Assembly: GCF_048593165.1 (NCBI RefSeq)
Contig: NZ_CP184271.1
DNA length: 64,000 nucleotides
Direction: 5' to 3' (one strand)
Origin: Pectobacterium sp013449375
Lineage (GTDB): Bacteria > Pseudomonadota > Gammaproteobacteria > Enterobacterales > Enterobacteriaceae
In this document: positions 1 through 7,805 of the stretch, one piece after another
Position numbering within the stretch: position 1 is the first letter of the stretch
How the letters are laid out: every line of letters starts with the position of its first letter
The notes under the pieces: generated by a model
Database searches by the model: none
Told to the model about the DNA's origin: nothing
Seen by the model: only the letters and a program-made list of their open reading frames with translations
Made by a program: the position numbers and the translations under genes

Positions 1-138
1 GGTTCTGTGAATGCAGCAAATGCCGCAGAGCTGTTCACCCAGCCGGACATCGACGGCGCGCTGGTTGGCGGTGCATCACTGAAAGCCGACGCCTTTGCCG
101 TGATCGTGAAGGCCGCCGCCGACGCGAAACGTGGCTAA
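1..138 (+). CDS. tpiA: Triosephosphate isomerase, C-terminal end (partial)
   Basis: The window opens inside this gene; 45 codons and the stop are visible. The peptide contains the C-terminal TIM-barrel signature of triosephosphate isomerase: GSVNAAN, then DIDGALVGGASL, the phosphate-binding loop of strand 8, and a final helix ending in AKRG. The enzyme interconverts dihydroxyacetone phosphate and glyceraldehyde 3-phosphate in glycolysis, in the cytoplasm. tpiA beside pfkA and fieF fits the enterobacterial locus, although aguBA sits between here. The 5' part cannot be judged. Confidence 0.93.
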   Translation, partial: GSVNAANAAELFTQPDIDGALVGGASLKADAFAVIVKAAADAKRG

Positions 139-180
139 GCATTGACAGAAAACGGACGGACATCTGTTCGTCCAACAATC

Positions 181-201
181 ACCACCTCCTGAGGAGGTGG
201 T
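181..201. other. Perfect stem-loop after tpiA
   Basis: ACCACCTCCT is followed almost at once by AGGAGGTGGT, a 10-bp perfect stem with a one-base centre (in practice a 9-bp stem with a 3-base loop), then only TTT. It could assist tpiA termination or be a dispersed palindrome. The stronger terminator lies 20 bases further on. Confidence 0.5.
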
Positions 202-216
202 TTAAGGCTGACAATT

Positions 217-256
217 AAAAAGCCGGTTCGCGCTGTTGCGCCAACCGACTTTTTTG
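217..256. terminator. Bidirectional terminator between tpiA and aguA
   Basis: An imperfect stem (AGCCGGTT...GCG paired with CGC...AACCGACT) is flanked by AAAAA on the left and TTTTTT on the right. It can therefore stop both tpiA (+) and the convergent aguBA transcript (-). Confidence 0.75.
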
Positions 257-311
257 TGGCGAGCAAAATACTCGCCCTCTTCTTTTCAGCAATCTGCTAA
301 CGGCGCAACGC

Positions 312-1415
312 TTACTTCGCCGAAGGAATTTGCTGCGTAATGCAGTGAATATTTCCCCCGCCCAGCAGGATTTCCCGCGCAGGCACGCCGCTAATCACGT
401 AGCCAGGGAACATCTGTTGCAGCAGATCGCGTGCAACGTCATCCGTCTTTTCATCCAGCAGCGGGAAAATGATTTGCTGGTTGCTGATCAGGAAATTCAC
501 ATAAGAACCCGCCAGACGCGAACCGGCAAGGCGCTCAACCGCATCACCGCTGTCCACGCCCTGCGCTTCCTCTTTGGTTGCATATAGCGGACCGGGGGCA
601 GGCAATTTCCAGATTTTCAGCTCACGGCCTTGCGCATCCCGCGCCGCAGACAGCACGTCATAGGCCGCAACAGAGCGAGCGTACTGCGGATCGTTTTCAT
701 CATCCGTCCAGTGCAGTGCGACTTCACCGGGGCGCACGAAACAGCACATGTTATCGATATGGCCGTCAGTTTCGTCGTTGTACACGCCTTCTTCCAGCCA
801 GATAACCGTCGAGATGCTGAGGTAATCACGCATCAACTGCTCGATTTCCGCTTTGCTCAGGTGCGGGTTACGATTCGGATTGAGCAGGCACTCGGCCGTA
901 GTCAGCAAAGTACCTTCACCATCGACATGGATCGAACCGCCTTCCAGAATCAGCGGCGCGGCATAGCGTGCAGCCTGATGATAGTCCAGCACCTGTGCCG
1001 CGACGTTCTCATCCTGACGCCAGTCTTCATACAGACCGCCCAGCTCGCCGCCCCAGGCGTTGAACTGCCAGTCGATACCCCGACGTTCCCCCGCCGCATT
1101 CAGCACAATGGTCGGGCCGGTGTCGCGCATCCAGGCGTCGTCGCTTTCCATTTCCACCAGCGTGACGCTCACCGGCATCACTTGTTGCGCATCCGCCATG
1201 TAGCGTGCAGGCACGCCCATGATAACCGGTGTTTTCTGAGCGATGGCTTCCGCCACGCGCGCGAACGTTTTCTGCGCCGGAACGCCCTGTTCACGCCAGT
1301 TGTCGGTACGATACGGCCAAATCATCCACACGGCATCATGCGCTGCCCATTCGGCGGGCATCGCAAACCCATCCTGACGTGGCGTGGTGAGATGAGGAGT
1401 AGCTGGCTGTGACAT
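312..1415 (-). CDS. aguA: Agmatine deiminase
   Basis: The 367-residue protein converts agmatine to N-carbamoylputrescine plus ammonia, the first step of the arginine-decarboxylase route to putrescine. It belongs to the peptidyl-arginine-deiminase-like (guanidine-group-modifying) fold. Visible family motifs are DDAWMRDTGPT near residue 92, the ETDGHIDN histidine/aspartate segment in the middle, and the C-terminal GGGNIHCITQQIP, which carries the nucleophilic Cys at about residue 358. Length matches the bacterial family. It lies 3 bp downstream of aguB and is surely co-transcribed with it. Start: ATG preceded by a GGAGATAAGT-type ribosome site inside the end of aguB. The pair sits where E. coli carries sbp/cdh, between tpiA and pfkA. 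Confidence 0.95.
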   Translation of the reverse strand: MSQPATPHLTTPRQDGFAMPAEWAAHDAVWMIWPYRTDNWREQGVPAQKTFARVAEAIAQKTPVIMGVPARYMADAQQVMPVSVTLVEMESDDAWMRDTGPTIVLNAAGERRGIDWQFNAWGGELGGLYEDWRQDENVAAQVLDYHQAARYAAPLILEGGSIHVDGEGTLLTTAECLLNPNRNPHLSKAEIEQLMRDYLSISTVIWLEEGVYNDETDGHIDNMCCFVRPGEVALHWTDDENDPQYARSVAAYDVLSAARDAQGRELKIWKLPAPGPLYATKEEAQGVDSGDAVERLAGSRLAGSYVNFLISNQQIIFPLLDEKTDDVARDLLQQMFPGYVISGVPAREILLGGGNIHCITQQIPSAK

Positions 1416-1418
1416 GAC

Positions 1419-2303
1419 TTATCTCCAGGTCTTGCCGTCAGAAGTGGCGATCATGCCGTACATGTCCGGGCGACGGTCACGGAACAGTCCCCATGACGCA
1501 CGCTGTGCAGCAATGGCGTCTAAATCAAACTCATGCACTAGAATCGCTTCGTCCGTCTTATTGGCCTGTGCCACCAGTGCACCGGTTTGATCGGCAATGA
1601 AAGACGAACCGTAGAACGTCATTTCCAGACCGTCAATGTATTTGCTGGCTTCCGTACCGATACGGTTGGAGGCAATCACGGGCACCAGATTCGCGGCGGC
1701 GTGACCTTGCTGAACGCGAGTCCAGTGCGGCTGGCTGTCGATGTCTGGGTAAGCCGGTTCGGAACCAATCGCAGTCGGATAGAAAATCAGCTCGGCACCC
1801 TGCAACGCCAGGCTGCGTGCGGTTTCTGGGAACCACTGATCCCAACAAATACCCACGCCGATTTTTGCGTAGCGTGTCTGCCAGACTTTAAAGCCGGTGT
1901 CGCCCGGAATGAAGAATTGCTTCTCCTGATACGCCGGGCCGTTCGGAATATGCGTTTTACGATAAACGTCCAGCACGGTGCCGTCCGCATCAATCATCAC
2001 CAGCGAGTTGTAATAGGCGTTATTGGCGCGTTCAAAGAAGCTCAACGGCAGCACGACGTTCAGTTCCGCCGCAAGTGCGGAAAAATGCTTAATTAGCGGG
2101 CTGGTTTCCAGCTCCTGCGCCAGCGCATAGTGCTCTGGACTTTGATCGATACAGAAATACGGTGCGGCAAACAGTTCCTGAATCAGGATAACCTGCGCGC
2201 CTTTTGCATGCGCTTGTCGCACCAGTTTTTCGGCGTTTTCAATGTTCTTAGGCAGATCCCAGGAACACGCCATTTGTGTTGCGGCAACGGTAACTTTTTT
2301 CAT
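1419..2303 (-). CDS. aguB: N-carbamoylputrescine amidase
   Basis: The 294-residue carbon-nitrogen hydrolase of the nitrilase superfamily hydrolyses N-carbamoylputrescine to putrescine, CO2 and ammonia, completing the pathway begun by AguA. The Glu-Lys-Cys catalytic triad can be read: Glu in LIQELFAAPYF (near residue 43), Lys in YRKTHIPNGP (near residue 120) and Cys in GVGICWDQWFPE (near residue 157). It is the first gene of the aguBA operon. The 280 bp upstream, to the pfkA terminator, must hold the promoter; I could not pick a convincing -10/-35 pair or operator there. Confidence 0.95.
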   Translation of the reverse strand: MKKVTVAATQMACSWDLPKNIENAEKLVRQAHAKGAQVILIQELFAAPYFCIDQSPEHYALAQELETSPLIKHFSALAAELNVVLPLSFFERANNAYYNSLVMIDADGTVLDVYRKTHIPNGPAYQEKQFFIPGDTGFKVWQTRYAKIGVGICWDQWFPETARSLALQGAELIFYPTAIGSEPAYPDIDSQPHWTRVQQGHAAANLVPVIASNRIGTEASKYIDGLEMTFYGSSFIADQTGALVAQANKTDEAILVHEFDLDAIAAQRASWGLFRDRRPDMYGMIATSDGKTWR

Positions 2304-2523
2304 GCGAAAACCTCAATAATCTCTATGTATACCCGCCTTTTTTCACCAGCGAATATCGGCAATAAGTGTTTCTCTCGGTCACGATTATGCATCGGCACTA
2401 ACCCACGCGGCCTTAACGAGTGTAGGCCAACACACCTGCGCATGCCCAATAGGAATATCCTGTTAAGGTATTGACCGAAAATGACAGGCGCATTATGCCA
2501 GTTAATCACCTAACGAGAATCAT

Positions 2524-2550
2524 AAAAAATCCCGCCTTAACAGCGGGATT
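2524..2550 (-). terminator. pfkA rho-independent terminator
   Basis: AATCCCGC / GCGGGATT form an 8-bp stem with a short loop. Read on the minus strand, a run of six T follows. It sits 34 bp after the pfkA stop. Confidence 0.85.
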
Positions 2551-2583
2551 GATAGCACTTCTATAGGCCAAAGAACGATAGGG

Positions 2584-3546
2584 TTAGAACAGTTTTTTCG
2601 CTGTATCCAGCCAGTCGCCTTTGAAAGGACGCTTCATGTTCTCAATGGCGTCGATGATGTCGTGGTGCACCATTTTTTCATTTTGGATACCGACACAGCG
2701 GCCGCCGTAGCCCTGCTGCAACAGTTCGATAGAATAAGCGCCCATACGCGAAGCCAGAATACGGTCATACGCCACCGGTGAGCCGCCGCGCTGAATGTGG
2801 CCGAGTACGGTCGCACGAGTTTCGCGCCCCGTTTCTTTTTCAATGTATTTCGCCAGTTCGTCGACGTCGCACACCAGTTCGGTGATCGCCACAATCGCGT
2901 GTTTTTTGCCTTTCTCAATACCTGCTTTGATTTCGCAGACCAGATCTTCGGGGCTGAACGGCACTTCCGGCAGAACGATGAATTCACAACCACCGGCAAT
3001 CGCCGCCGCCAGCGTCAGGTCACCACAGTGGCGCCCCATCACTTCCACAATAGAAATACGCTGGTGGGAAGAGGAGGTGTCGCGCAGGCGGTCAATCGCT
3101 TCCAACACGGTTTCCAACGCGGTAAAGTAGCCGATAGTGTAGTCCGTACCCGCCACGTCGTTATCGATCGTGCCCGGTAAGCCGATACAAGGGAAACCCA
3201 TTTCGGTCAGACGTTTCGCACCCATATAGGAACCGTCACCGCCGATAACCACCAGCGCATCCAGACCGCGTCTTTTCATATTTTCTACGCAAACCTGACG
3301 CACCGCTTCATCACGAAACTGTGGGAAACGCGCGGATCCCAGAAACGTACCGCCACGGTTAATCACATCCGATACGCTGTAGCGATCCAATTGCTCCATG
3401 CGATCTTCATACAAGCCCTGATAGCCATCATAAATGCCGTAAACTTCCAACCCTTCTGTGAGTGCAGAACGAACCACACCACGAATTGCCGCATTCATAC
3501 CTGGTGCATCGCCACCGCTCGTCAACACGCCGATTCTTCTAATCAT
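2584..3546 (-). CDS. pfkA: ATP-dependent 6-phosphofructokinase isozyme I
   Basis: The 320-residue protein has the standard length of bacterial PfkA, the committed glycolytic enzyme (fructose 6-phosphate + ATP to fructose 1,6-bisphosphate); a cytoplasmic tetramer is inferred from the family. Motifs: TSGGDAPGMNAAIRG at the N-terminus (ATP site), IGGDGSYMGAKRL near residue 100, PGTIDNDVAGTDYTIG near residue 125 with the catalytic Asp, and EVMGRHCGDL (substrate binding). The gene is monocistronic, with its own terminator. fieF lies 206 bp upstream in the same direction, as in E. coli. Confidence 0.98.
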   Translation of the reverse strand: MIRRIGVLTSGGDAPGMNAAIRGVVRSALTEGLEVYGIYDGYQGLYEDRMEQLDRYSVSDVINRGGTFLGSARFPQFRDEAVRQVCVENMKRRGLDALVVIGGDGSYMGAKRLTEMGFPCIGLPGTIDNDVAGTDYTIGYFTALETVLEAIDRLRDTSSSHQRISIVEVMGRHCGDLTLAAAIAGGCEFIVLPEVPFSPEDLVCEIKAGIEKGKKHAIVAITELVCDVDELAKYIEKETGRETRATVLGHIQRGGSPVAYDRILASRMGAYSIELLQQGYGGRCVGIQNEKMVHHDIIDAIENMKRPFKGDWLDTAKKLF

Positions 3547-3752
3547 GACAACCTCTGGACTTGTAGATGTAATTTTGCAGGATTCTTCTATCGTAAATTC
3601 ACCGCTGCCGTGAAACAGGCAGCAACGCCTTATTCTTTTATTAGCATATTATAACAAACACCCGAAGCTGAATTGATTCAGGTCAGGCTAAATTGTGCAT
3701 AAATTTTCATGGCCTATCACGTTTTTAACATAAAATGCTGAAACTCGGCCGA

Positions 3753-4655
3753 CTATACCGTCAACCTGCCACGCTGATTTTCCGGCACGACGGAAATCGG
3801 ATCCTGATGGATAATAATATCAGCACCCGGAAACTGTTTACGTAATGCCTGCTCCAGTTCATCTGCAATTTGATGAGCCTGAACCAGCGGCAGGGCATCA
3901 TCCATTTCCAGATGCAGTTGAATAAAGCGCGTTGGGCCGGAACGTCGGGTACGCAACGCATGAGCGCCGCGAATCCCCGGCCAGTTCACGATAACCTCAG
4001 CAATCGCACTATGTTCGTCATCCGGTAACGCCCGATCCAGCAGAGACTGTACAGCGTCATATCCCATGCGCAACGCGCTATATAAAATATAGCCGCCGAT
4101 ACCCAGAGCAAACAGCGAGTCGGCGCGCGTAATACCTTTCCAAGTGAGCGCCAACGCCACCAGAATCGCGCCATTCATCAACAGGTCGGACTGATAATGC
4201 AGCATATCCGCCCGTACCGCCTGACTGTGCGTACGCTTCACGACCCAACGCTGGAACGATACCAGCAGCAGCGTGGCTACTAACGCAATGAGCGTCACCC
4301 ACACGCCCACTTCTGGCGCGTGTAGCGCCTGCGGTTCCAGCGAGTGTTGTAGCCCCGTCAGAATCAGGAACAGCGCCGAACCGGAGATAAACATGCTCTG
4401 CGCCAGCGCCGCCAGCGATTCCGCCTTGCCGTGGCCAAACGCATGTTCGGTATCCGCTGGCTGCAACGAATAGCGCACCACCAACAGATTCACCAGCGAC
4501 GCGGCGATGTCCACCAGCGAATCAACCAGCGATGCCAGCAGGCTCACCGAACCAGTGTGCCACCAGGCAAACACTTTCATTATAAACAGCACCAGCGCCA
4601 CGGCGGTTGCGCTCACTGCTGCCAGCGTCACCAGACGCGCATAGTGTGGATTCAT
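3753..4655 (-). CDS. fieF: Cation-efflux pump FieF (Fe2+/Zn2+)
   Basis: This cation diffusion facilitator is an inner-membrane proton antiporter that exports ferrous iron and zinc. Six transmembrane segments occupy about residues 10-205. Characteristic metal-site residues appear in LVDSLVDIAAS (Asp45/Asp49 region) and HYQSDLLMNGA (His/Asp pair). A cytoplasmic C-terminal domain with IQLHLEMDD and IIIHQDP follows. I start at the second ATG of a tandem ATG-ATG because GAGGG is then well spaced and it matches the 300-residue E. coli protein; a 307-residue upstream start is less likely. In E. coli fieF abuts cpxP; here sotB and a hicAB locus separate them. Confidence 0.95.
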   Translation of the reverse strand: MNPHYARLVTLAAVSATAVALVLFIMKVFAWWHTGSVSLLASLVDSLVDIAASLVNLLVVRYSLQPADTEHAFGHGKAESLAALAQSMFISGSALFLILTGLQHSLEPQALHAPEVGVWVTLIALVATLLLVSFQRWVVKRTHSQAVRADMLHYQSDLLMNGAILVALALTWKGITRADSLFALGIGGYILYSALRMGYDAVQSLLDRALPDDEHSAIAEVIVNWPGIRGAHALRTRRSGPTRFIQLHLEMDDALPLVQAHQIADELEQALRKQFPGADIIIHQDPISVVPENQRGRLTV

Positions 4656-4698
4656 CATGCCCTCACAGAAAACCAATCGCCTGGGTTGTTACCCACGT

Positions 4699-5886
4699 TC
4701 AGCTCGTTAATGACGTTTTTAACACACGGGAATAGCGAACAAACGTAAAAATACAGCATGCCGTCGCCAACATCGCCATCGCCGCACCGATGAAACCGAT
4801 GTCAGGCAGGCCCAAATGGATAATAACCTGATTGCCCAGCAGCGCACCGCCGCCGATCCCAATGTTATAAATCCCCGAATAGAGCGCCATTGCCACGTCG
4901 GTCGCATCCGATGCCAGCGTCAGCACTTTGACCTGCATCCCCAGGCTCAGTGCCATAATGGCAATGCCCCAGACGATGCACAGCGTCGACAGGCTCCAGC
5001 CGCTGAATGACAACGGCAGCAATAGCAGCAAACACACCGCTAAAAACGCGAAGGAAACAATCAGGAACCCCGCCGGATATTTACTGCTGTAACGGCTAAA
5101 TAGCATGCTACCAATGATGCCGGCACCACCAAAAATCAACAGCAAGATAGTGGTGAAATTTTCACTCAACAACGCCACTTTCTGGATAAACGGTTCAATA
5201 TAACTGTAAGCGGTAAAATGCGCCGTCACGATCATCACTGTCAGGCCGTACACGCACAGCAGCGCCGGACGTTTCAGCAGAAGAGGCAAACTCTTCAATG
5301 AACCGGAATTGCTGCTCGGCAACACAGGCAGCAGTTTCATCAGACCCAGCATAATCCCCGCAGCAATCAGGCCAATCAGAACAAACGTTACACGCCAGCC
5401 CAAATACTGCCCGACCACACGCCCCAGCGGTAACCCCAGCACCAGTGCCAACGCCGTGCCGGTCGCCAGCAAACTTAATGCCTGCGCCTTTTTGTCCGCA
5501 GGCGCCAACCGTACCACCAGCGATGCCGTAATTGACCAGAACACCGCATGAGCCAGCGCCACACCGATACGGGCAATGACCAGCACCCAATAATTCCAGG
5601 CCAGACCAGACAACACATTGCTGACGACAAACAGGATAAAGATTTTGATCAGCAGGCTGCGTCGTTCCATATCACTGAACAGTAGCATGCAGGGCAACGA
5701 CATCAGCCCGACCACCCAGGCATAGATCGTAATGATCAGCCCGACCTGCGCGGCGCTCATGGAAAAGCTGGCGGCAATGTCTGACAGTAACGCAACAGGG
5801 GCAAATTCAGCGGTGTTAAAAATGAAGGCCGCCAGAGAAAGGCTGACGACGCGTAACCAGGCGGTCGAACGGGAAGAACGGGTCAT
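4699..5886 (-). CDS. sotB: Sugar efflux MFS transporter SotB
   Basis: The 395-residue inner-membrane protein has twelve predicted transmembrane helices and belongs to the major facilitator drug:H+ antiporter 1 group. The N-terminus (AAFIFNTAEFAPVALLSDIA), TIYAWVVGLMSLP and the LSLLATGTALALVLGLPLGR segment closely follow E. coli SotB (YdeA) and the sugar efflux transporter described in Erwinia chrysanthemi. That family exports arabinose, IPTG and other sugars or drugs. It ends 43 bp before fieF and may be co-transcribed with it. The natural substrate cannot be read from sequence. Confidence 0.88.
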   Translation of the reverse strand: MTRSSRSTAWLRVVSLSLAAFIFNTAEFAPVALLSDIAASFSMSAAQVGLIITIYAWVVGLMSLPCMLLFSDMERRSLLIKIFILFVVSNVLSGLAWNYWVLVIARIGVALAHAVFWSITASLVVRLAPADKKAQALSLLATGTALALVLGLPLGRVVGQYLGWRVTFVLIGLIAAGIMLGLMKLLPVLPSSNSGSLKSLPLLLKRPALLCVYGLTVMIVTAHFTAYSYIEPFIQKVALLSENFTTILLLIFGGAGIIGSMLFSRYSSKYPAGFLIVSFAFLAVCLLLLLPLSFSGWSLSTLCIVWGIAIMALSLGMQVKVLTLASDATDVAMALYSGIYNIGIGGGALLGNQVIIHLGLPDIGFIGAAMAMLATACCIFTFVRYSRVLKTSLTS

Positions 5887-6259
5887 GGTATTGATATCAA
5901 AAGTTAAAATAAAAGAATGCGCCCCCTGTCGTGGCAGAGGCTAACGCGATGGAGCAATGGTACAGGGAAAGTATGACATCGCCGTGTAATCGGCGAGCGG
6001 CCAAGGGTGTTTCAGCGTGCTTTTATGAGGATGTCAGCCAAAAGCCTGAAGACAGGTAAGGGAACATTCATGAGCATCATTTTTGGTGCTCATATTCTAC
6101 GCTTTACCGCTCCCTTACGCTGTCTTTTTTCGTGCTTTTCTTACTCAGCTTTTATCCTGCTCTCTATCGGAAAGCATGGATTGCATCAAGAGATTTCGCG
6201 GTGTACTACGGGCTTTCACTATTGTGTTTATGCAATAAAACCGCCAAAGCGGCAGCCAG
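5887..6259. other. Intergenic region upstream of sotB
   Basis: About 370 bp lie between the sotB start and the end of hicB. The region should contain the sotB promoter. A 92-codon open frame on the plus strand has no convincing ribosome site, no recognisable domain and poor coding character, so I do not call it a gene. No repeat or RNA was recognised. Confidence 0.5.
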
Positions 6260-6622
6260 TTATACCTGTTTCATATGTTCGTTAAGTGTTTCGACAATAA
6301 ACGCATTCACTGAAATTTGGCGCTCAGCTGCCGCAATGGTCAGCCGTTCCCCGAATGATTCAGGATAACGAAGAGTGAACGTTTTCACTTTCTCTTCACG
6401 CTCGTAAGGTTCAATGCCGTTTTCCTGACAATCTTCCAGATATTCACGTAGCGAAATTTCACCCTCACTCCTCAAGCCATTAATACTGTCGGCGACAAAA
6501 TCACAGTAGCCAGATAAGCCAATAAACTTGCCGCGAAACATACCGATTTCCGGTACGTAACTGATAATGGCCGGCTGGCCGGAAACCACCATCGTATTTG
6601 GTGTGTTGAGTGCTTTAGTCAT
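6260..6622 (-). CDS. hicB: HicB-type antitoxin
   Basis: The 120-residue protein is the antitoxin half of a HicAB toxin-antitoxin module. The N-terminal two thirds form the partially degraded RNase H-like domain (FRGKFIGLSGYCDFVADSINGLRSEG). The C-terminus carries a ribbon-helix-helix DNA-binding segment (FTLRYPESFGERLTIAAAERQISVNAFIVETLNEHM). I start at the ATG giving MTKALNTP, because it overlaps the reconstructed hicA stop by ATGA, as usual in this family; an ATG nine codons upstream is inside hicA. The antitoxin frame is intact although its toxin partner is broken. Confidence 0.85.
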   Translation of the reverse strand: MTKALNTPNTMVVSGQPAIISYVPEIGMFRGKFIGLSGYCDFVADSINGLRSEGEISLREYLEDCQENGIEPYEREEKVKTFTLRYPESFGERLTIAAAERQISVNAFIVETLNEHMKQV

Positions 6623-6925
6623 GGTTTTACTCCTATACTTTCCAGCCATTCACGCAGGCTAACCAGTGCGCCTTATCGGTATCTGGTGACGGGCGAGGAC
6701 GATGGAATCGGGCAATACTCCCATTCAATAAAAATCGCACCCGTGACCCGCTACCTTCCTTAATTTCACCACCTAACGCAGTGATGAGTGACTCACCATT
6801 TGACCATTTAACACCTGAAAGCACGGGTGTTTTGAAAATTTGGCTCAGCGTTTCTCGCTGTTTTTTCGTAGACTGGCTAGTTTTCCCTGCATTGCCGATT
6901 CCATGATGTCATTTTTTGAAGTCAT
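6619..6925 (-). pseudogene. hicA: HicA-type toxin, disrupted by two frameshifts
   Basis: Three reading frames are needed to follow the protein. Frame one starts at ATG 6925 (MTSKNDIMESAMQGKLASLRK) and then stops. The HicA body (QRETLSQIF, then GSRVRFLL and FHRPRPSPDTDK) is in a second frame. The expected C-terminus (GALVSLREWLESIGVKP) is in a third and ends in a TGA overlapping the hicB ATG. Adding one A to the six-A run near 6865 and one G to the GG near 6671 restores a single frame of about 100 residues. HicA is a small dsRBD-like mRNA interferase, and HRPHP is its hallmark. The toxin is probably inactive unless the shifts are sequencing errors. Confidence 0.75.
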
Positions 6926-6990
6926 TATAGAACCCCTTCATTTGAAGTCGAATAGTGAAGTCAAAATATGTTGCCGCTTTTAAAAAAGCA

Positions 6991-7016
6991 AAAAAAAACC
7001 CTCCATCATGGAGGGC
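6991..7016 (-). terminator. Terminator of cpxP/CpxQ
   Basis: CCCTCCAT / ATGGAGGG form an 8-bp stem around a single base (in practice a 3-base loop), followed on the minus strand by a run of eight T. It forms the 3' end of CpxQ. Confidence 0.9.
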
Positions 7017-7051
7017 AAAAAGACAGGGATGGTGTCTATGGCAAGGAAAAA
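6991..7051 (-). ncRNA. cpxQ: CpxQ small RNA from the cpxP 3'UTR
   Basis: Downstream of the cpxP stop, the minus strand carries the conserved core TTTTTCCTTGCCATAGACAC, followed by CATCCCTGTCTT and then a terminator hairpin. This matches the E. coli/Salmonella sRNA CpxQ as I remember it. CpxQ is released from cpxP mRNA by RNase E and acts with Hfq to repress envelope-protein mRNAs. The two seed regions are essentially identical; only the terminator stem sequence differs. The processing site is inferred. It is unusually far from the cpxP stop because of a repeat-rich spacer. Confidence 0.85.
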
Positions 7052-7060
7052 CAGGGTGTG

Positions 7061-7132
7061 TACCTACTACACATGACTACTCGGACTGCACTACGCTTAC
7101 TACAAGCTACTTACTACACTAGCGCTACTACT
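7061..7132 (-). repeat. TAGTA-rich spacer between cpxP and CpxQ
   Basis: Read on the minus strand, the 70 bases after the cpxP stop contain many copies of GTAGTA/TAGTA at irregular spacing, giving TAG codons repeatedly. E. coli has no comparable spacer that I recall between the cpxP stop and CpxQ. It resembles simple-sequence expansion rather than coding or a CRISPR. Confidence 0.6.
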
Positions 7133-7652
7133 CGGGATTCTCTGTCTCAGTCTGGTTTGTCGTGCCTGGTGCTGGCGCGGACATCTGGTTAAACAGGGAT
7201 ATCTGTTGCTGCATCTCTTTCATGCGTTGCTTATGCTTCAGCTCTAATATTTCTTTCTGCGCTGGCGTCAGCAGGTTGTACATTTGGTTGCGCACTCGAG
7301 TCATCTGAATCTGACGCTCAATCTGTACACTCATCATTCGGGTTATCTGCGCTCGCACCGCCGCTTCATTAAACGTTTCTGCCGTCACCAGCTTGTGCAT
7401 AGCTTTAACATCTTCGGCATTAAACGCCGGTTTGTCCTGACGACTTTGGTGCATCAAATCACGCATTTGCTGGCGCTGTTGCTCCGTCAGCCTCACGCCA
7501 TCGAACATACCTTGCTGGCCGGATACACCTTTTATAGCGGAATCATCGATATACCAGCCGCTCACCGAGGCATCTCCACTTTCTGCTGCGACGGCGGTAA
7601 ACGTGCCTAGCATGAGCAGTGAAGCAAGAGATAAGGTTGCGAACTGTTGCAT
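7128..7652 (-). CDS. cpxP: Periplasmic Cpx repressor/chaperone CpxP
   Basis: The 174-residue periplasmic protein binds the sensor domain of CpxA to dampen the Cpx response and delivers misfolded pilins to DegP. It begins with a Sec signal peptide (MQQFATLSLASLLMLG, cleavage after AVAA). It has the two LTxxQ motifs that define the Spy/CpxP family: LTEQQRQQMRDLM and LTPAQKEIL. I start at ATG 7652, with GGAGAG in front; a frame extending to 7724 would place non-signal sequence ahead of the signal peptide. It is transcribed divergently from cpxRA with a CpxR box between, so Cpx activation should induce it. Confidence 0.95.
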   Translation of the reverse strand: MQQFATLSLASLLMLGTFTAVAAESGDASVSGWYIDDSAIKGVSGQQGMFDGVRLTEQQRQQMRDLMHQSRQDKPAFNAEDVKAMHKLVTAETFNEAAVRAQITRMMSVQIERQIQMTRVRNQMYNLLTPAQKEILELKHKQRMKEMQQQISLFNQMSAPAPGTTNQTETENPE

Positions 7653-7736
7653 CGATAACTCTCCAGAGCGGTACGTCATTTTGTGAATCAATGAGCATGA
7701 GTCTACGCATCTTGCTGCAAACATCCGTCAGAGGAT

Positions 7737-7751
7737 GTAAAACTACGTAAA
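7737..7751. promoter_or_regulatory. CpxR box between cpxP and cpxRA
   Basis: GTAAA-N5-GTAAA matches the CpxR consensus GTAAA(N5)GTAA perfectly. It lies about 85 bp from the cpxP start and 55 bp from the cpxR start, positioned to control both divergent transcripts. Confidence 0.85.
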
Positions 7752-7805
7752 GTCATGGAATAGCGCTAATCTATGTCGTATTTTGCCCTTGGAGGTAGAG
7801 AAAAC

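Noticed and set aside
630..1412. 260-codon open frame on the plus strand opposite aguA
   Set aside because: It mirrors the codon structure of aguA, has no ribosome site or recognisable domain, and aguA is certain.
6007..6285. 92-codon open frame upstream of sotB
   Set aside because: No ribosome site, no homology, and it overlaps the end of hicB; composition looks non-coding.
7061..7132. Possible CRISPR or VNTR from TAGTA repeats
   Set aside because: Units are about 5 bp at irregular intervals with no spacers or cas genes; simple-sequence repeat only.
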